A stretch of 64,000 bases of DNA from contig OX419755.1 of NCBI GenBank assembly GCA_948567375.1, forward strand, positions 58,539,945 through 58,603,944, read 5' to 3'. The notes below the pieces were generated by a model. It did not search any database and was not told where the DNA came from. It was given only the letters and a program-made list of their open reading frames with translations. Both the position numbers and the translations under genes were made by a program. Positions 47,501 to 58,353 of this stretch are shown here, one piece after another. Within the stretch, counting starts at the first letter, position 1. Each line of letters starts with the position of its first letter. Source of the DNA: Lunularia cruciata. Lineage: Eukaryota; Streptophyta; Marchantiopsida; Lunulariales; Lunulariaceae.

Positions 47501-48425
47501 CATGGCTTGTCCAGGAAGAAGAAGCTGAAGACTACGGCAGAGGCAGCAGGAGGCACATGGATTCTCGTCGTTTCCACCAGCAATTGGAGGATGAGACTCG
47601 AGCAGAACGGCGGATACTTAACGCGAAGCGGGTATGTATTTGAAGATCAAAGCAACGGTTGCGATCTGGAAAGTTCTCAAGTTGGTCATCTCGTTAGAAC
47701 AGAAGTGATTGTAATATTGTTGTCTCTTATCAAACTCAATGTACCATTATACTCTGCTCGTTGATCTGCTTGCACTATGGTAGGCTCAAAAGTTATCCCT
47801 CTTGTTTACGCAGCAAGGAGCACCAGCCAGACGGCCCCAAACCAAGGACCGGCGCCCTGCACCATCTAGAAGAGAAATGCTCGAAGACACATCAGAGGAG
47901 GAGCGGGAGGAATCGGCATATGAGACTGATCTTGAAGACGAGGAAGAAATCTTAGAAGATGTCGAGAAGGAGTATGATGACGAGGACGAAGAAGAGGAGG
48001 ACGATAGGAGGTGGTCGGATAAAGGGAAGGCCCCCGAGCGAGAGGTAAAACTCTGCAATTTTTGCAATAAAATTGTCAAGATGAGGGGGTCGCCACAGAA
48101 GAGAATATACACATGACGCTTTAGACTGTTCTGTTGGACGATTTGTTGGGCTGAATGACAGTTCCTGCCTGCATAGTGCAAGTTTATGAACTCTTGTCAT
48201 TTCAACGTAGCTCATGCTGGATGGTGTTGATGGTTCTTCGTACCAATATAACTTACGGTGGGCTATACGGTTGATGTTTTACAGGAGAGACGGGGAAGAC
48301 ATGACAGGGAAGATGACGACAGGAAAAGGCGTCGGGATAGGTCTGAGGAGAGGGAATTATCACCACCTAAGAAGTCCACACAACGGAGAAGGGTGGTCGT
48401 TAGTGATAGCGAAGAGGACGATTGA
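41551..48425 (+). CDS. LEO1: LEO1, Paf1 complex subunit (11 exons)
   Basis: LEO1 is a subunit of the nuclear Paf1 complex, which travels with RNA polymerase II and supports H2B ubiquitination and H3K4/K36 methylation. Exons: 41551-41676, 43846-44132, 44971-45202, 45492-45662, 45816-45992, 46595-46726, 46867-47046, 47161-47301, 47515-47631, 47814-48044, 48285-48425. All introns are GT-AG and phases agree, giving 644 residues, close to plant LEO1/VIP4. Residues 20-215 are acidic (Glu/Asp-rich, ending [11 protein letters not shown]). The Leo1 domain is about 254-440: [66 protein letters not shown]. The C-terminus is charged and ends [10 protein letters not shown]. The start is the first ATG before [16 protein letters not shown]-terminal exon borders are less certain than the core. 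Exon 3 is bracketed by two perfect intronic hairpins. Confidence 0.9.
42565..42589 (+). repeat. Hairpin in LEO1 intron 1
   Basis: CAGTCTCATAA (42565-42575) pairs perfectly with 42579-42589 around a 3-base loop. It lies in the 2.2-kb first intron. Confidence 0.6.
44916..44956 (+). repeat. Hairpin just before LEO1 exon 3
   Basis: CAATATGTTCTCGAT (44916-44930) and its exact reverse complement (44942-44956) enclose an 11-base loop. The stem ends 14 bases before exon 3, where a branch point or pyrimidine tract would be expected; the tract there is weak. Confidence 0.75.
45241..45283 (+). repeat. Hairpin after LEO1 exon 3
   Basis: CAAGACAATCAAGGAAA (45241-45257) pairs perfectly over 17 bp with 45267-45283 around a 9-base loop. 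It begins 38 bases after the exon 3 donor site. Confidence 0.75.
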
Positions 48426-49553
48426 TGCAATTTTGTTAACAATTGTACTTAATCATAATGTTACAAGTACAAAATTCTTTTCTCGCCGAGTTTCTGGTTC
48501 CGTGAACAACCCCAAGGTAGCGCATTCCATTGTCATGCTTGAAGCCAGATCACCTTTGTGGTTGAGATGTGGACTAGAGATATCTCGAATCCACACCATG
48601 TCAATCTCTACTTTAGGAAACGTGCAGGCAGTGTTCCATTTGTGTTCGTGACCGTTGAGGTTTGGTTATATATATGTAGTTTATTTACTAAGCGATCTCT
48701 TAGGCCTTTTACTTAATCCAGCACCTAGAACGAAAGCAGGTTACAGCCTGCTCGTAGTGTCAAAAGTTGAGAGGGCCAAGTGAGGAACAAGGAATTAAGG
48801 GACAGCAGGAACACCTCCCTTTTCTTCTCTGAATTCACGGCGCCGATGACTAATTCGTTGATGAGAAACTCAACCACATCGTAAGTCGTCTTTGAGGGTC
48901 GTAGCCTATCAGATATAACGCTGTTGGAATCATGGTACATCTCCTCTGTGACTCTGCTCAAGAAGAATCGCTCACGGAGTTTGCGGGAAGTTATTTGGCA
49001 CTGGAAAGAGGCTGTGTGAGTTCTCACAATTCCTGTCTGAAGTTGTAGCTAGGCGGCTGAGATCTTCTCGTGAAGGATGTGCGAGCGTTGTTTGGCATAG
49101 TCCCATCATTGAGCATCATTTCAAGGTCATTGCACGCTTGCCATCTTTCTTCTTTGTTGTTTGATTAGACGTTAGTCGTATAATCTTCTGGAAGTCCAAG
49201 ATGGAGGAGGCCTGGAGTAAGTCATTGCTCTTCCCCTTTCCCTTGATACATGAAAATTCTTAGAACATCCCACTGGAGTCAAGAGTTGGTCTGTGTGGGT
49301 GCGAAAGCCTATCCCATAGCAACGGCAATGATATTGACCAAACCATCACACAATGCCACGTCTTAAGAACTAATTTCAATGGCAGTATCCTCTTACTACT
49401 CACATCATTATCTTGTCATCCACCAGATCAACGAGAAATTGACTCTTCTGAACAGTTTTAGGATCTTCTTGCAATATTTGGACGGGAAGAGGAGTGGCAC
49501 CGAGGCGCTGACGATTTAGATCAGTTGTCGAAGTCTTGTTGCTAATAAACTTA
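48426..49553. other. Spacer after LEO1
   Basis: No gene recognised. The first part is presumably the LEO1 3' UTR. Short minus-strand frames (48725-49027) have no recognised similarity. Confidence 0.5.
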
Positions 49554-49572
49554 GCTAATCCAAGTTTAAGAG

Positions 49573-49615
49573 ACAACCAAGTTGGTTTTTTAGTTATAGG
49601 TCTAGCAAGAAATAG
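49573..49615 (-). pseudogene. rpoC1: rpoC1 exon 2, 5' end only
   Basis: The minus strand encodes LFLARPITKKPTWLSLK, matching the start of plastid rpoC1 exon 2 (..FARPITKKPTFLRLR..). It breaks off after about 17 codons at the insertion border. Confidence 0.75.
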
Positions 49616-50179
49616 ATTGGGATAGGTTATTTGTAAAATTCCCCCCCTAAGAATCGGACATGAAAGTTTTCCTTCATCCGGCTCAGATAGTTGGAAATTC
49701 AAAGTTAAAAATGTTTAATATATATTTTAACAAAAAGAAAATAACTACTCATTACTCAAGTAATTTTTTTAATTAATTTTTTATTATTATTGAGTTGTCT
49801 CATTCCTTAAAAAAAATAAATTTTTTTTAATAAAGGTTTTTCTTGTCTGTATTTTGATTTTAATATCCTTTAGGTTTTTGCTCTATTTCGATGGTTTTTT
49901 TTATTAGTATACTTGCGATGAATTTACTTTCAATTTCCCATTAAAAAATTAAAATTTTCTTATTATTTTTTTTACGAAATCTAAATAGCAAAGAATTTTT
50001 TTATAGAACCCTAGATTAAATCCTCTAAACAAAAAAAAAATTATATTGTAAAATTTTTTTTTTTGAGCTTCATTTCGTATTTTTATTTAAGTAATGTCAA
50101 ATTATGAGGTATTTAAAAAAATAAATTAAAATAACAGTTTTTTTATCTGTTAAAATCAAAATCAATAATCAAGTCACAC
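49616..50179 (-). other. rpoC1 group II intron, plastid-derived
   Basis: The intron begins GTGTGACTTG directly after the codon for the conserved VYCD end of exon 1. This agrees with the GUGYG 5' consensus of group II introns. Its 3' end before LFLARP reads CCCAAT. Length about 564 bp, AT-rich. The presence of this intron indicates a land-plant plastid source. Confidence 0.75.
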
Positions 50180-50607
50180 ATCGCAATAAACTAGACTTTC
50201 TAATTCTTTAAGAGGTTTAGCCAAAAGATTAGCAATATAACTAGGTAAACGTTTTAAATACCAAACATGTGTCACTGAACATGCTAATTGAATATACCCC
50301 ATTCCATATCTTCTAATTCTCGATTCAATAAACTCTACTCCACACTGTTCACAAAATTTTATATATATATTTTTTTCAATTCCTTGATATTTTCCACATG
50401 CACAAACTCCGCTTTAATTGGTCCAAAATTTTTTTCGCAAAATAAACCATCTTTTTCGGGTTTATGTGTTTTATAATGTAGTGTGTAAGGTTTAGTTACT
50501 TCACCAACAGTTTTACCATTAGGTAATATTCTTTCCGCCCAATTACGAATTTGTTCAGGTGAAGCTAGTTCAATTCGAAGGTGTTGGTGTTTTTTTTGAT
50601 AAATCAT
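50180..50607 (-). pseudogene. rpoC1: rpoC1 exon 1, frameshifted
   Basis: Exon 1 of the plastid RNA polymerase beta' subunit. It starts [19 protein letters not shown] and runs in frame to FGPIK. There an A run is one base short (reverse strand ATTAAAGCGG), shifting the frame; the second part ([44 protein letters not shown]) is intact in the other frame. Length 428 bp, one less than a multiple of three. In plastids this subunit forms the clamp/zinc region of the bacterial-type polymerase. Confidence 0.88.
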
Positions 50608-50637
50608 AACATAAAGATTCCAAATTAATTTTAACTT

Positions 50638-51239
50638 TTAAATTTCTTTTAGTTTTAATTTTAAATCCCTTTCAAAAATAATAGCATGATTAATTTCTAA
50701 AGCTAAAGATCGTAATTCTCTTACAAGTAATTTAAAAGATTCTGGAGCAGTATTTGGTTTAGGAATAGGTTCTCCAGTAACGATAGCGCCAAGTACTTCA
50801 TAACGAGCTCGAATATGATCAGATTTTATAGTTAGCATTTCTTGTAAAATATAGGCTACCCCAAATCCTTCTAAAGCCCATACTTCCATTTCACCAACTC
50901 TCTGACCTCCTCGTCTAGATCTTCCGCGAAGCGGTTGTTGTGTAACTAATGCATAGGGACCACTTGAACGTGCATGAATTTTATCATCGACTTGGTGAAT
51001 TAATTTTAGCATATAAGCTTTTCCGACAGTAATAGGTTGTTCGAAAATTTCTCCTGTTCTTCCGTCAATTAAACGGCTTTTGCCAGGGTTGTCTGGTTCA
51101 AATAACCATGGATTTTTTGTTTTTTTACTTGCTTTATAAAGTTCAGAAAATACTAATTTTCTTGACGCTTCTCGTTCATATCGCTCGTCAAAAGGAATTA
51201 TTGGATAATTTTTGTGAAGAAAACTGCCTGCTAATCCAA
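50638..51239 (-). pseudogene. rpoB: rpoB, 3' third only
   Basis: C-terminal 200 codons of the plastid RNA polymerase beta subunit, in frame to its TAA stop. Blocks include [77 protein letters not shown] and [18 protein letters not shown]. The 5' end stops inside LGLAG at the insertion border. The reading frame is open throughout, which suggests recent transfer. Confidence 0.9.
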
Positions 51240-51248
51240 GTTTAAGAG

Positions 51249-54200
51249 TTACAAGACTTCGACAAGAGCTAAGTCCATGTCCAACATTGGTTGAAAAGAC
51301 TAATAATGTCCTTCAGGAGAGGTTGTCCCCAAGTGTAAGTCCTGTACTTTCGGATCCCGGAGACAACGCCATAAAGAGCACCTGTAGGTTCGGAAACTAA
51401 AAAGCCATCGACATCAACTTAGAAACTAAGAACATAGGTGTTGGGTTCCTTACCCTCGGAAGAAAATCTACTCTCTTACAATCTCGACCATTGACGAACT
51501 TGCGACGAGGTTTGCTATTCTCTCCACGTGTTACAGTCAGCAACTCCAACAAACGAATGACATCTGATAGACATGGACTTCAGAATACGGTGACCCTCAC
51601 ATCCGTCTCTCCACGATCACCGAGGCTGACGACGAGAACCTATGGAGAAGAAGTTTCTGTGCATGTCAAGGATTGCTTCTCTTCGAATACTTTACCGGCA
51701 CTTGTTACAAGCATGGGACCAGGGTCGCCACTTGGCGTGGAAGTGTCCCACCTGATCCCACTTATCAACAGTTTTGATCATTTGGTACACGGAGGGTATC
51801 AGTTATGGCTGACTTTCACTTTTCACAGATTTGTCACTTGATACATGATTGATATCAGTTGTGGGTTTGCTGCCGCCTTCACAACGACTGTCGGGTTTGG
51901 AGCCTACTAAGCACAGATGCTGCATGTTTGGAATCAACTATCGAACGTTACGATGTCTTGCTGTTCTTTTTGCTTCCGATCAACCGTCTGATTCCAAGTT
52001 TGATTCATCGGTTCAGGGCTATTTCTCCGGTGCCTGTTATCTTTCTTAAACTCTTGGATTATATAACGCATCATATTAATTCCTCGCGCTCATACCTGCG
52101 TAACGTTCCAACCGACTAGACATCTTAGGTTGAGTAGGATATAGCAAATGAGAAACTGAAATGCAATCCACTGAAGAAGCAAAGAGCGTCTTTCAATACC
52201 AAATGACGTCCGACGTGTTGAAGTTAGACCTTCCGGAATCAACTAACTTCAATAAACAGACGGTGTCGAAACGTGTATTACCTCAAACTTTTGCGACTTC
52301 TGATTCGCAGCTCCAGAAATACCTCCGAGTTGCAAACAGTTAACTGCATATGAGGTGGGATGCCATCGGTGTAACTAGCTCTTTCAGCTGCCCATGAATC
52401 TGCCTATAAATGTCCTTACACAGGCAGCGACTGAAGTACTGTATAGTACAGTCTTTTGTCACTTATGAAACATGCATTACCTGTCAGATACTCAACTCAG
52501 CATTATTGAATCCAGCAAGTACTTATGTCTGTTACGACAGTTGTGAGGCATATTTGTGGTGTTTAGGTTAGGTTCAAAGTTAGGATCTTACTTGAGTCTG
52601 AAGTCCCAGTCCATAGAGGCCACAGAAGCTTCAAGAGAGAGACCATCATGTAGGACGTGTGCATTGATTTAGACCGGGCTTCACGAGGTACATTATAGCT
52701 TTGGATGAAGCCTTCTAGTGTGTAGGTGCAATCTCTTGCACTTTAAACGGTTACAACTTATTTTGCCTAAAGTGAGAAATGAGAAAGCAACAAATAGTAA
52801 GGGACACGTGTAGAAAAGATGAAGACAATTTTGCATCAAGAAGAAATTGTTGAGCGGTAATTTATTCTACATTTTGTAAGAAGAAATGTAAAGGAAACGG
52901 GGGGAATCCCATCGTGACTTGACGGGATTGCTAATGCGATCACACGTTAACATCTTCTGAAAGTTATGAGAGACAGAATTTATGAGAGATGTTTGATAGC
53001 AAGTATTATAGGAGAACCAACTCAATTCTGTATTATATTTCTCAGTTTGTGTTTTTGGGTTATAACTGACTATACCATGGCTGTAACCAATTGCCGATTA
53101 CAATTCTCGAAAAGGTTCTGCTATTTTGAATGAAGAACTGCTCTTACTGAATTTCCACAGGGACGTTTCCGGAGATGACTTTGAGCGCACCTTTCTTGGA
53201 ACTTTGTTTAATTCCCCTCCATGTGCTCCCAAAGAACAACAGTAAAGCAGGCCTTGACATTGTACCCGAAGAGCAACGTTACATGCACAGTAGTTCAAAC
53301 CACCGCAGTTGATCGCTGAAAGACGTATACGGCTATGCTGTGAGCAAAGATGTAAGATGGGACCAAGGTAAACTCAGATCAGGACCATACGTTATTCACA
53401 TTGACGAATTACTATCTTGATTGCCAACAGGATAGACGGTACGAATGAGTTGGTCAAGGATGAGAATGTGAGAGAAATACGTTTCTAGGAAAGAACAACG
53501 TTAGTCCCTACAAGGAAGAATGGGAGAGTTTGGGGTGCGCGTTGCACAGAGAACCTCGTCCTGGCGCTGTTGCGTAGGTTTAACTGACAGTACGCTAAAC
53601 TCCAAATGCAGTAATACATGGAGAGTCGGTGAGGGCAAAGCTTATTTCACAACGTCTGGGGCTAGTCACTCTCTATTTTGGGATGCGCAATCGACGCCTG
53701 CCTCTCCGATATGCATCGTAAAAGACAAGGCAACTTAAATTAGCTATATGTAAGTCGATACTGCAATAGACTCCTGTCACATTCCCTCGTCTACCAAAAT
53801 ATTTTTCCTCCTGAACTACCAATATATGATACCCATCCAGGTTTCTAAAAACGGACTGACTCGCTTATTCCAATTTCATTTGAGTGGTCTCGAGTTTCAC
53901 TTTTAAAATTGAAGTAAAACTCTTTCTGTCAAAAGACTCGGTCAACACATTCGCTTTCAACACAAAGAGATATTGGAGCATCAATTGTCTGGCAAACTAT
54001 TGGCTGCAACCAAATCATTGACTTTCCAAATGAATATGCTGTAAAAGAGTTACCTGTAACGGAGAAGTTGCATGGCCCGGAATTTCTCTGCATATCATAC
54101 TAAACGGATACTCATGCAGGGCCCGTCTGGTAAAGTAGTACAGTGAAGTGAGGTGACTATTGGCTCTTTCGAATCCTATATTGGCTCGGGTTTTATCCTA

Positions 54201-54832
54201 AAATTTCATTCATTCATGCACGCAGAACTGCTGCTAGAAAATCACGAACTATTCTTCCCTGGAGTTGTTACACACCACACGACTGCTGTGTGGAATCGCT
54301 CTACTGTGTATAGTTTACATGCATGTCATCGTCATGTAGCACGTGCAAAATGAAAGATCTGTCCATGTTTGACTCTATTGCCATGGTGATAATCGTTCCC
54401 TCCGACAGACAAAGCTCCATTGAGCTTAACTAGACGATTCTGACAATATGCCAGAATATCCCTGGCTCTTTTCGACGGTAAAGATGGAAACCCCAAACCC
54501 TAAACAAGCGCTGCGACTTGTCGGTCGCTTTAGGTCAGGTCGGTCGATCGCGACTGACGCCACGCGAAGCTGTGTCGCGGGAGATGGCTACTGGTCGCGG
54601 AGAGAAGGCTGTGACTTACTGACCCTGCCTACTGCAATACTTTATTCTACTGGACGAAAGAGCGATATCGGTCGGTACAAGAGGAGGTCGAGTCGAGTTC
54701 ACTGTGGAATTTGCTCTCGTCTATATTTGGTGATCTCCAAGTCTTTAATCGCCGGGTGATCTTTTGTATCCTCCGAGAACAGCAGCCGTGCGTGATATGA
54801 GAGGAATGCGTGTCTTCGTTATCTGAGAACGC
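51249..54832. other. Spacer without recognised gene
   Basis: Several frames of 60-116 codons occur (for example 51491-51841 plus strand, 54448-54759 plus strand), but none shows a motif I recognise. A telomere-box-like AAACCCTAAA lies at 54495-54504, and GC content rises toward the transporter gene, so the right end is probably its promoter region. Confidence 0.45.
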
Positions 54833-54863
54833 GGGAGGGAGGGAGGGAGGGAGGGAGGGAGGG
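54833..54863 (+). repeat. (GGGA)n tract, G-quadruplex candidate
   Basis: Eight consecutive GGG runs each separated by one A occupy 31 bp on the sense strand, 290 bp before the start codon of the transporter gene. Four runs with single-base loops are the classic requirement for a very stable intramolecular G-quadruplex. Confidence 0.85.
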
Positions 54864-55153
54864 AATTTGGTTCGTGCACCCCAAAATTGGAAATTTTAGG
54901 AAAAGGAACTCAGGACTTCGCACTGGAGTTTTGGTCGACTTTGGGATCTGGAAAGTTTTACGGGCACTCCGGGGACGCTTGACCAGGAGTAGTGTCTGAT
55001 CCATAGTATCGAAGGAGCAGAACTTGTTGTAGAGCTAAAACGGAGACGATGTAGAAAGTGAGGAATTTGGGAAGAAAGACGAATTGGTGAGCAGGAAGTA
55101 GGGACCACAAATTTGAATTGCTGAATTAAGCAGTGAGAGAGAGAGAGAGAAGC

Positions 55154-58025
55154 ATGACCGTGAGTGGGGGGCCGAAGGGCCAGGTAACGAAATGGGTAAG
55201 CTTAGCGACAGGGATTTGGGTACAGGCGTTGGCAGGAATGGGGAATGTGTTCCCTCACTACGCACCCACGTTGAAGAGGGTACTGAATTTTAATCAAGTT
55301 CAGTTGAATAACTTGGGAGTCGCCAAGGATTTTGGAGAAAGTGTAGGATTGCTCGCGGGCATGCTTTGTAATATACTTCCGACATGGGTTATCCTGCTCA
55401 TTGGTGCCATTGAAGGTTTTCTCGGCTTCGGAACCGTTTGGCTTGTAATTAGTGGACACATTGCGCCTCTTGCTTATTGGCAGGTACTTACCTCCCCTCG
55501 CCCAAGTCTATGTTGTGGAGTGTGCTTGCTCAGAACAGAATGTCGGACTGTTTCTTGCCCTCAGGATCTGGACTCCGAGTAATTTTCTGGCATACTTGTC
55601 TCGTGATTGTTGTTAATTAGATTCTCTGGAATTCTGTTAGCCTGATCATCAGAACCTTTCACCTGGATCCTCTCTCAGATGTGGTAATTCACGCCTTCAG
55701 TGTAGAGCTGAACTGGAGTCGTCAAAGATGTTATGCATGTTTATGTTAGAGTTATCCCAGAGCGCTATCTCTCCGGTAATATCTTAGGTCCTTGAACTAT
55801 CCTCATCTCAGAGCACGATTCCCATTTTACGCACGCCATCAGGAAGGCGTCTGAGGCGTATTTGGGTCCATTGTGTGCCGGGTATGTTAGAACTTTGGGG
55901 TGAAATAATCCACTTCATACATTCAGCAAAGAGTGAATTTCGCTCAGGGTCGCAGATAGGAGTGATAAATTTGCCGGTTTGAGATATGGAGACTGTCGAT
56001 TACAAGTCTCTCTACTTGTCAACCCTGTCTCTACTTGTCACTACCCTGTCTCTACTTGTCTCTACCCTGTGTTTTGAGGCCAGTTAAACTGACTGTCGTA
56101 CAATCGGAGCTCCCTTTCACAACTTTGCTCTAAGGGCGGAATTCAGAGTGGGGAAGAAATCACCGTCTTAAGTTTTCCAGGAGTAGCAACGTTACTCAGC
56201 GGAAAGTGAAATTGAGTCTCTGGCTCAATAGTTCTCAATCGCGAAATCGTTTGCTCACTTCTCCATTTTCTCTCTTCTTCGCTGTACAGATGTGCGTGGT
56301 ATTGTGTTTGGCATCGAACTGCGCGACATGGCTGAACACTGCGGTGCTAGTGACCTCCATGCGCAATTTTCCCGACAATCGAGGCACAGTGGTGGGCATA
56401 ATAAAAGGGTTCATCGGCCTGAGCAGCGCAGTGTACACCCAGTTCTACACCACTCTTATGGCTGACGATCCAACGTCTCTGGTCCTCTTCCTCGCCGTTG
56501 GTCCCAGCGTCGTCTGTCTAGTGGTCATGTACTTCATCCGGCCCGTCTCCACTCCCGATGGAGCACCCCCATACTACGACCCGAAAGAGCACGGTGGCTT
56601 CGTCTTCATCCACGTTGTTTGCATCTCGTTGGCCCTTTACCTATTCGTTGCCACTCTGAGCGAGAACTCGATTGTTCTTCCGCCTCTGGTATCTAAAATC
56701 ATGGTCGCTGTGCTGGTGGCATTCCTCGCCGCTCCACTGTTAGTACCCGCGAAGTTTCTGCTGGATAAGAGGCTTTGGAAGGCCAGCCGCCTCAGATCGA
56801 GACCCTCATCATTCGAAGCTTTGTCTGCCAGTGTCAATGATGATAATTTGGAGGAGCCTTTGATGAAGCAGTCCAATGGAACTCATGCTTCTTCTAGACG
56901 ACAGGAGCACACATCTTCTGCTGCGCGAAGTGATGGGTACGACTCCAGCAGACCGTCGAGCCCACAGGAGAGATCGAAGCATGACCGGGCAGGTATATTG
57001 TGCATGGCTCCGAGTAACCCAGACATGGATGGAGATACTGATCACGGGACTCTTCTGGCGGTCGGAGAAGGAGCTGTGCGGAGAAGGCCACATCGTGGGG
57101 AGGATTTCACTCTCACGGAAGCGATGGTGAAAGCCGACTTTTGGCTGTTGTTTTTCACCTTCTTCTGTGGTGTCGGCACGGCGATCACGGCCACGAATAA
57201 TTTAGGACAGATTGGCTTGGCCCAGGGTTATTCGGATGTCACCGTGTTCGTCTCTCTCACCAGTGTGTGCAATTTCCTAGGTCGTCTTGGTGCCGGGGCA
57301 GTTTCCGAGCACTACGTCAGGTAGATAATTATCCCTTCTGGTCTCGTGCATTGAACTCCTTGTGATGTCTGTCAAATTCAAAGGTTTCTATATGAACACT
57401 TTCTGACTGCTGGGTTTTGTTCTTTTCATTCAGGTTATCTGCTATACCTCGGACAGTGTGGATGCTCGTTGCGGAGGTAGTTATGATTGTGGCACACTTA
57501 CTGTTCGCTTCAGCGCTTCCAGGTTCTCTATATGTAGGATCAGTGCTTCTCGGCACGTCTTTCGGTGTGCATATTGCGATCATGGTTCCAGTCGCCTCGG
57601 AGCTTTTCGGTCTGGCAAATTTTGGCATGATATACAATTTCATGACGATCGGAACTCCCATAGGATCTTTGCTTTTTTCTGGAATCATCGCTGGTTATCT
57701 GTATGACAAGGAGGTAGCGAAGTCCCACGACGTAGGTAAAACCAACGACAGCAGTCATCATATTGCTGCCCATTTCTTGGCTAATGCGCGCCTCGGAGAG
57801 AAAGAGGCGGACTGTCTTGGAGCCCACTGCTTTCAGGTCACCTTTCTAGTTATGGCACTGGTGATGGTCTGTGGTCTGATTCTGAACATCGTACTTACGC
57901 TTAGAATCAGGCGCGTTTACAAATCCTTGTATACGAACTCTCGCCCCGGTTCCTCCGCTACTCTTGCAGATGGGGAGCAATCATCTCCAAGGACTCCAAA
58001 ACCCCGGCATAGAGACTTCCACTAG
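55154..58025 (+). CDS. Nodulin-like MFS transporter (3 exons)
   Basis: Membrane transporter of the plant nodulin-like family within the major facilitator superfamily; substrate unknown. Exons 55154-55483, 56290-57320 and 57434-58025 join in phase to 650 residues. The N-terminal nodulin-like domain shows KWVSLATGIWVQALAGMGNVF, QVQLNNLGVAKDFGESVGLLAG, LPTWVILLIGAIEG, then SNCATWLNTAVLVTSMRNFP and RGTVVGIIKGFIGLSSAVYTQ. A polar loop (about residues 285-365, Ser/Arg-rich) splits the protein. The C-terminal MFS half starts LTEAMVKADFWLLFFTFFCG and contains NNLGQIGLAQGY, FLGRLGAGAVSEHYVR and ASELFGLANFGMIYNF. About 12 hydrophobic segments are seen. The start is the first ATG in a GA-rich leader; an upstream in-frame GTG is not a plausible start. 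Intron 1 is 806 bp with a short tandem repeat. Some relatives lie in plastid or tonoplast membranes; location here is unknown. Confidence 0.88.
56009..56070 (+). repeat. Short tandem repeat in transporter intron 1
   Basis: TCTCTACTTGTC occurs three times (56009, 56028, 56049) with ACCCTG between units, giving a 19-21-bp period. Confidence 0.7.
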
Positions 58026-58320
58026 TAGCGGCAGCAGCAACATCCCTTTTGGCCTGGTATGCACTCGGGGATTAGGAATTTTCAGGACGCTCACACTCTA
58101 CTTCCTTCTCCCAGTCTTTCCCCTTATATTATGTTCCAAAGGTGCCGGCTACAATTCAGTGCTGCTTTCCTCCCTCTCTCCTTTTCCTCTCATAGCGTAG
58201 AGCTGTACAAAAATTTACCCGAAAGCGTTTTGAGAATCCATTCTTCAATATAACCTTTATATCGTTGAAGTAGATTTTTGATCTTCATGTTCACATGCAG
58301 ATAACCGGCTTAACGAATTT

Positions 58321-58353
58321 CGACTGGAAAAGGGTTTTACCCTTTTCCAGTCG
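58321..58353 (+). repeat. Hairpin downstream of transporter gene
   Basis: CGACTGGAAAAGGG (58321-58334) pairs perfectly over 14 bp with 58340-58353 around a 5-base loop. It lies 296 bp after the stop codon and may fall within the 3' UTR. Confidence 0.7.

Larger units (their letters stand above)
49554..51248 (-). other. Nuclear insertion of plastid DNA (rpoB-rpoC1)
   Basis: A contiguous minus-strand piece of plastid genome: the 3' end of rpoB, a 30-bp spacer, rpoC1 exon 1, the group II intron and the start of exon 2, in normal plastid order. A 19-bp direct repeat GCTAATCCAAGTTTAAGAG lies at both ends (49554-49572 and 51230-51248). Outside it, a 15-bp inverted repeat TTGTCGAAGTCTTGT (49525-49539) faces 51251-51265. 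Flanking DNA is not plastid-like. One frameshift is visible, so the transfer is fairly recent. The inserted genes are not expected to be expressed. Confidence 0.85.

Noticed and set aside
50183..51239. Functional nuclear copies of rpoB or rpoC1
   Set aside because: rpoB is only its last third, rpoC1 is frameshifted and cut off after the start of exon 2, and no transit peptide is present.
51491..51841. 116-codon plus-strand frame as a gene
   Set aside because: No recognisable motif, no evident splice context and codon use like random sequence.
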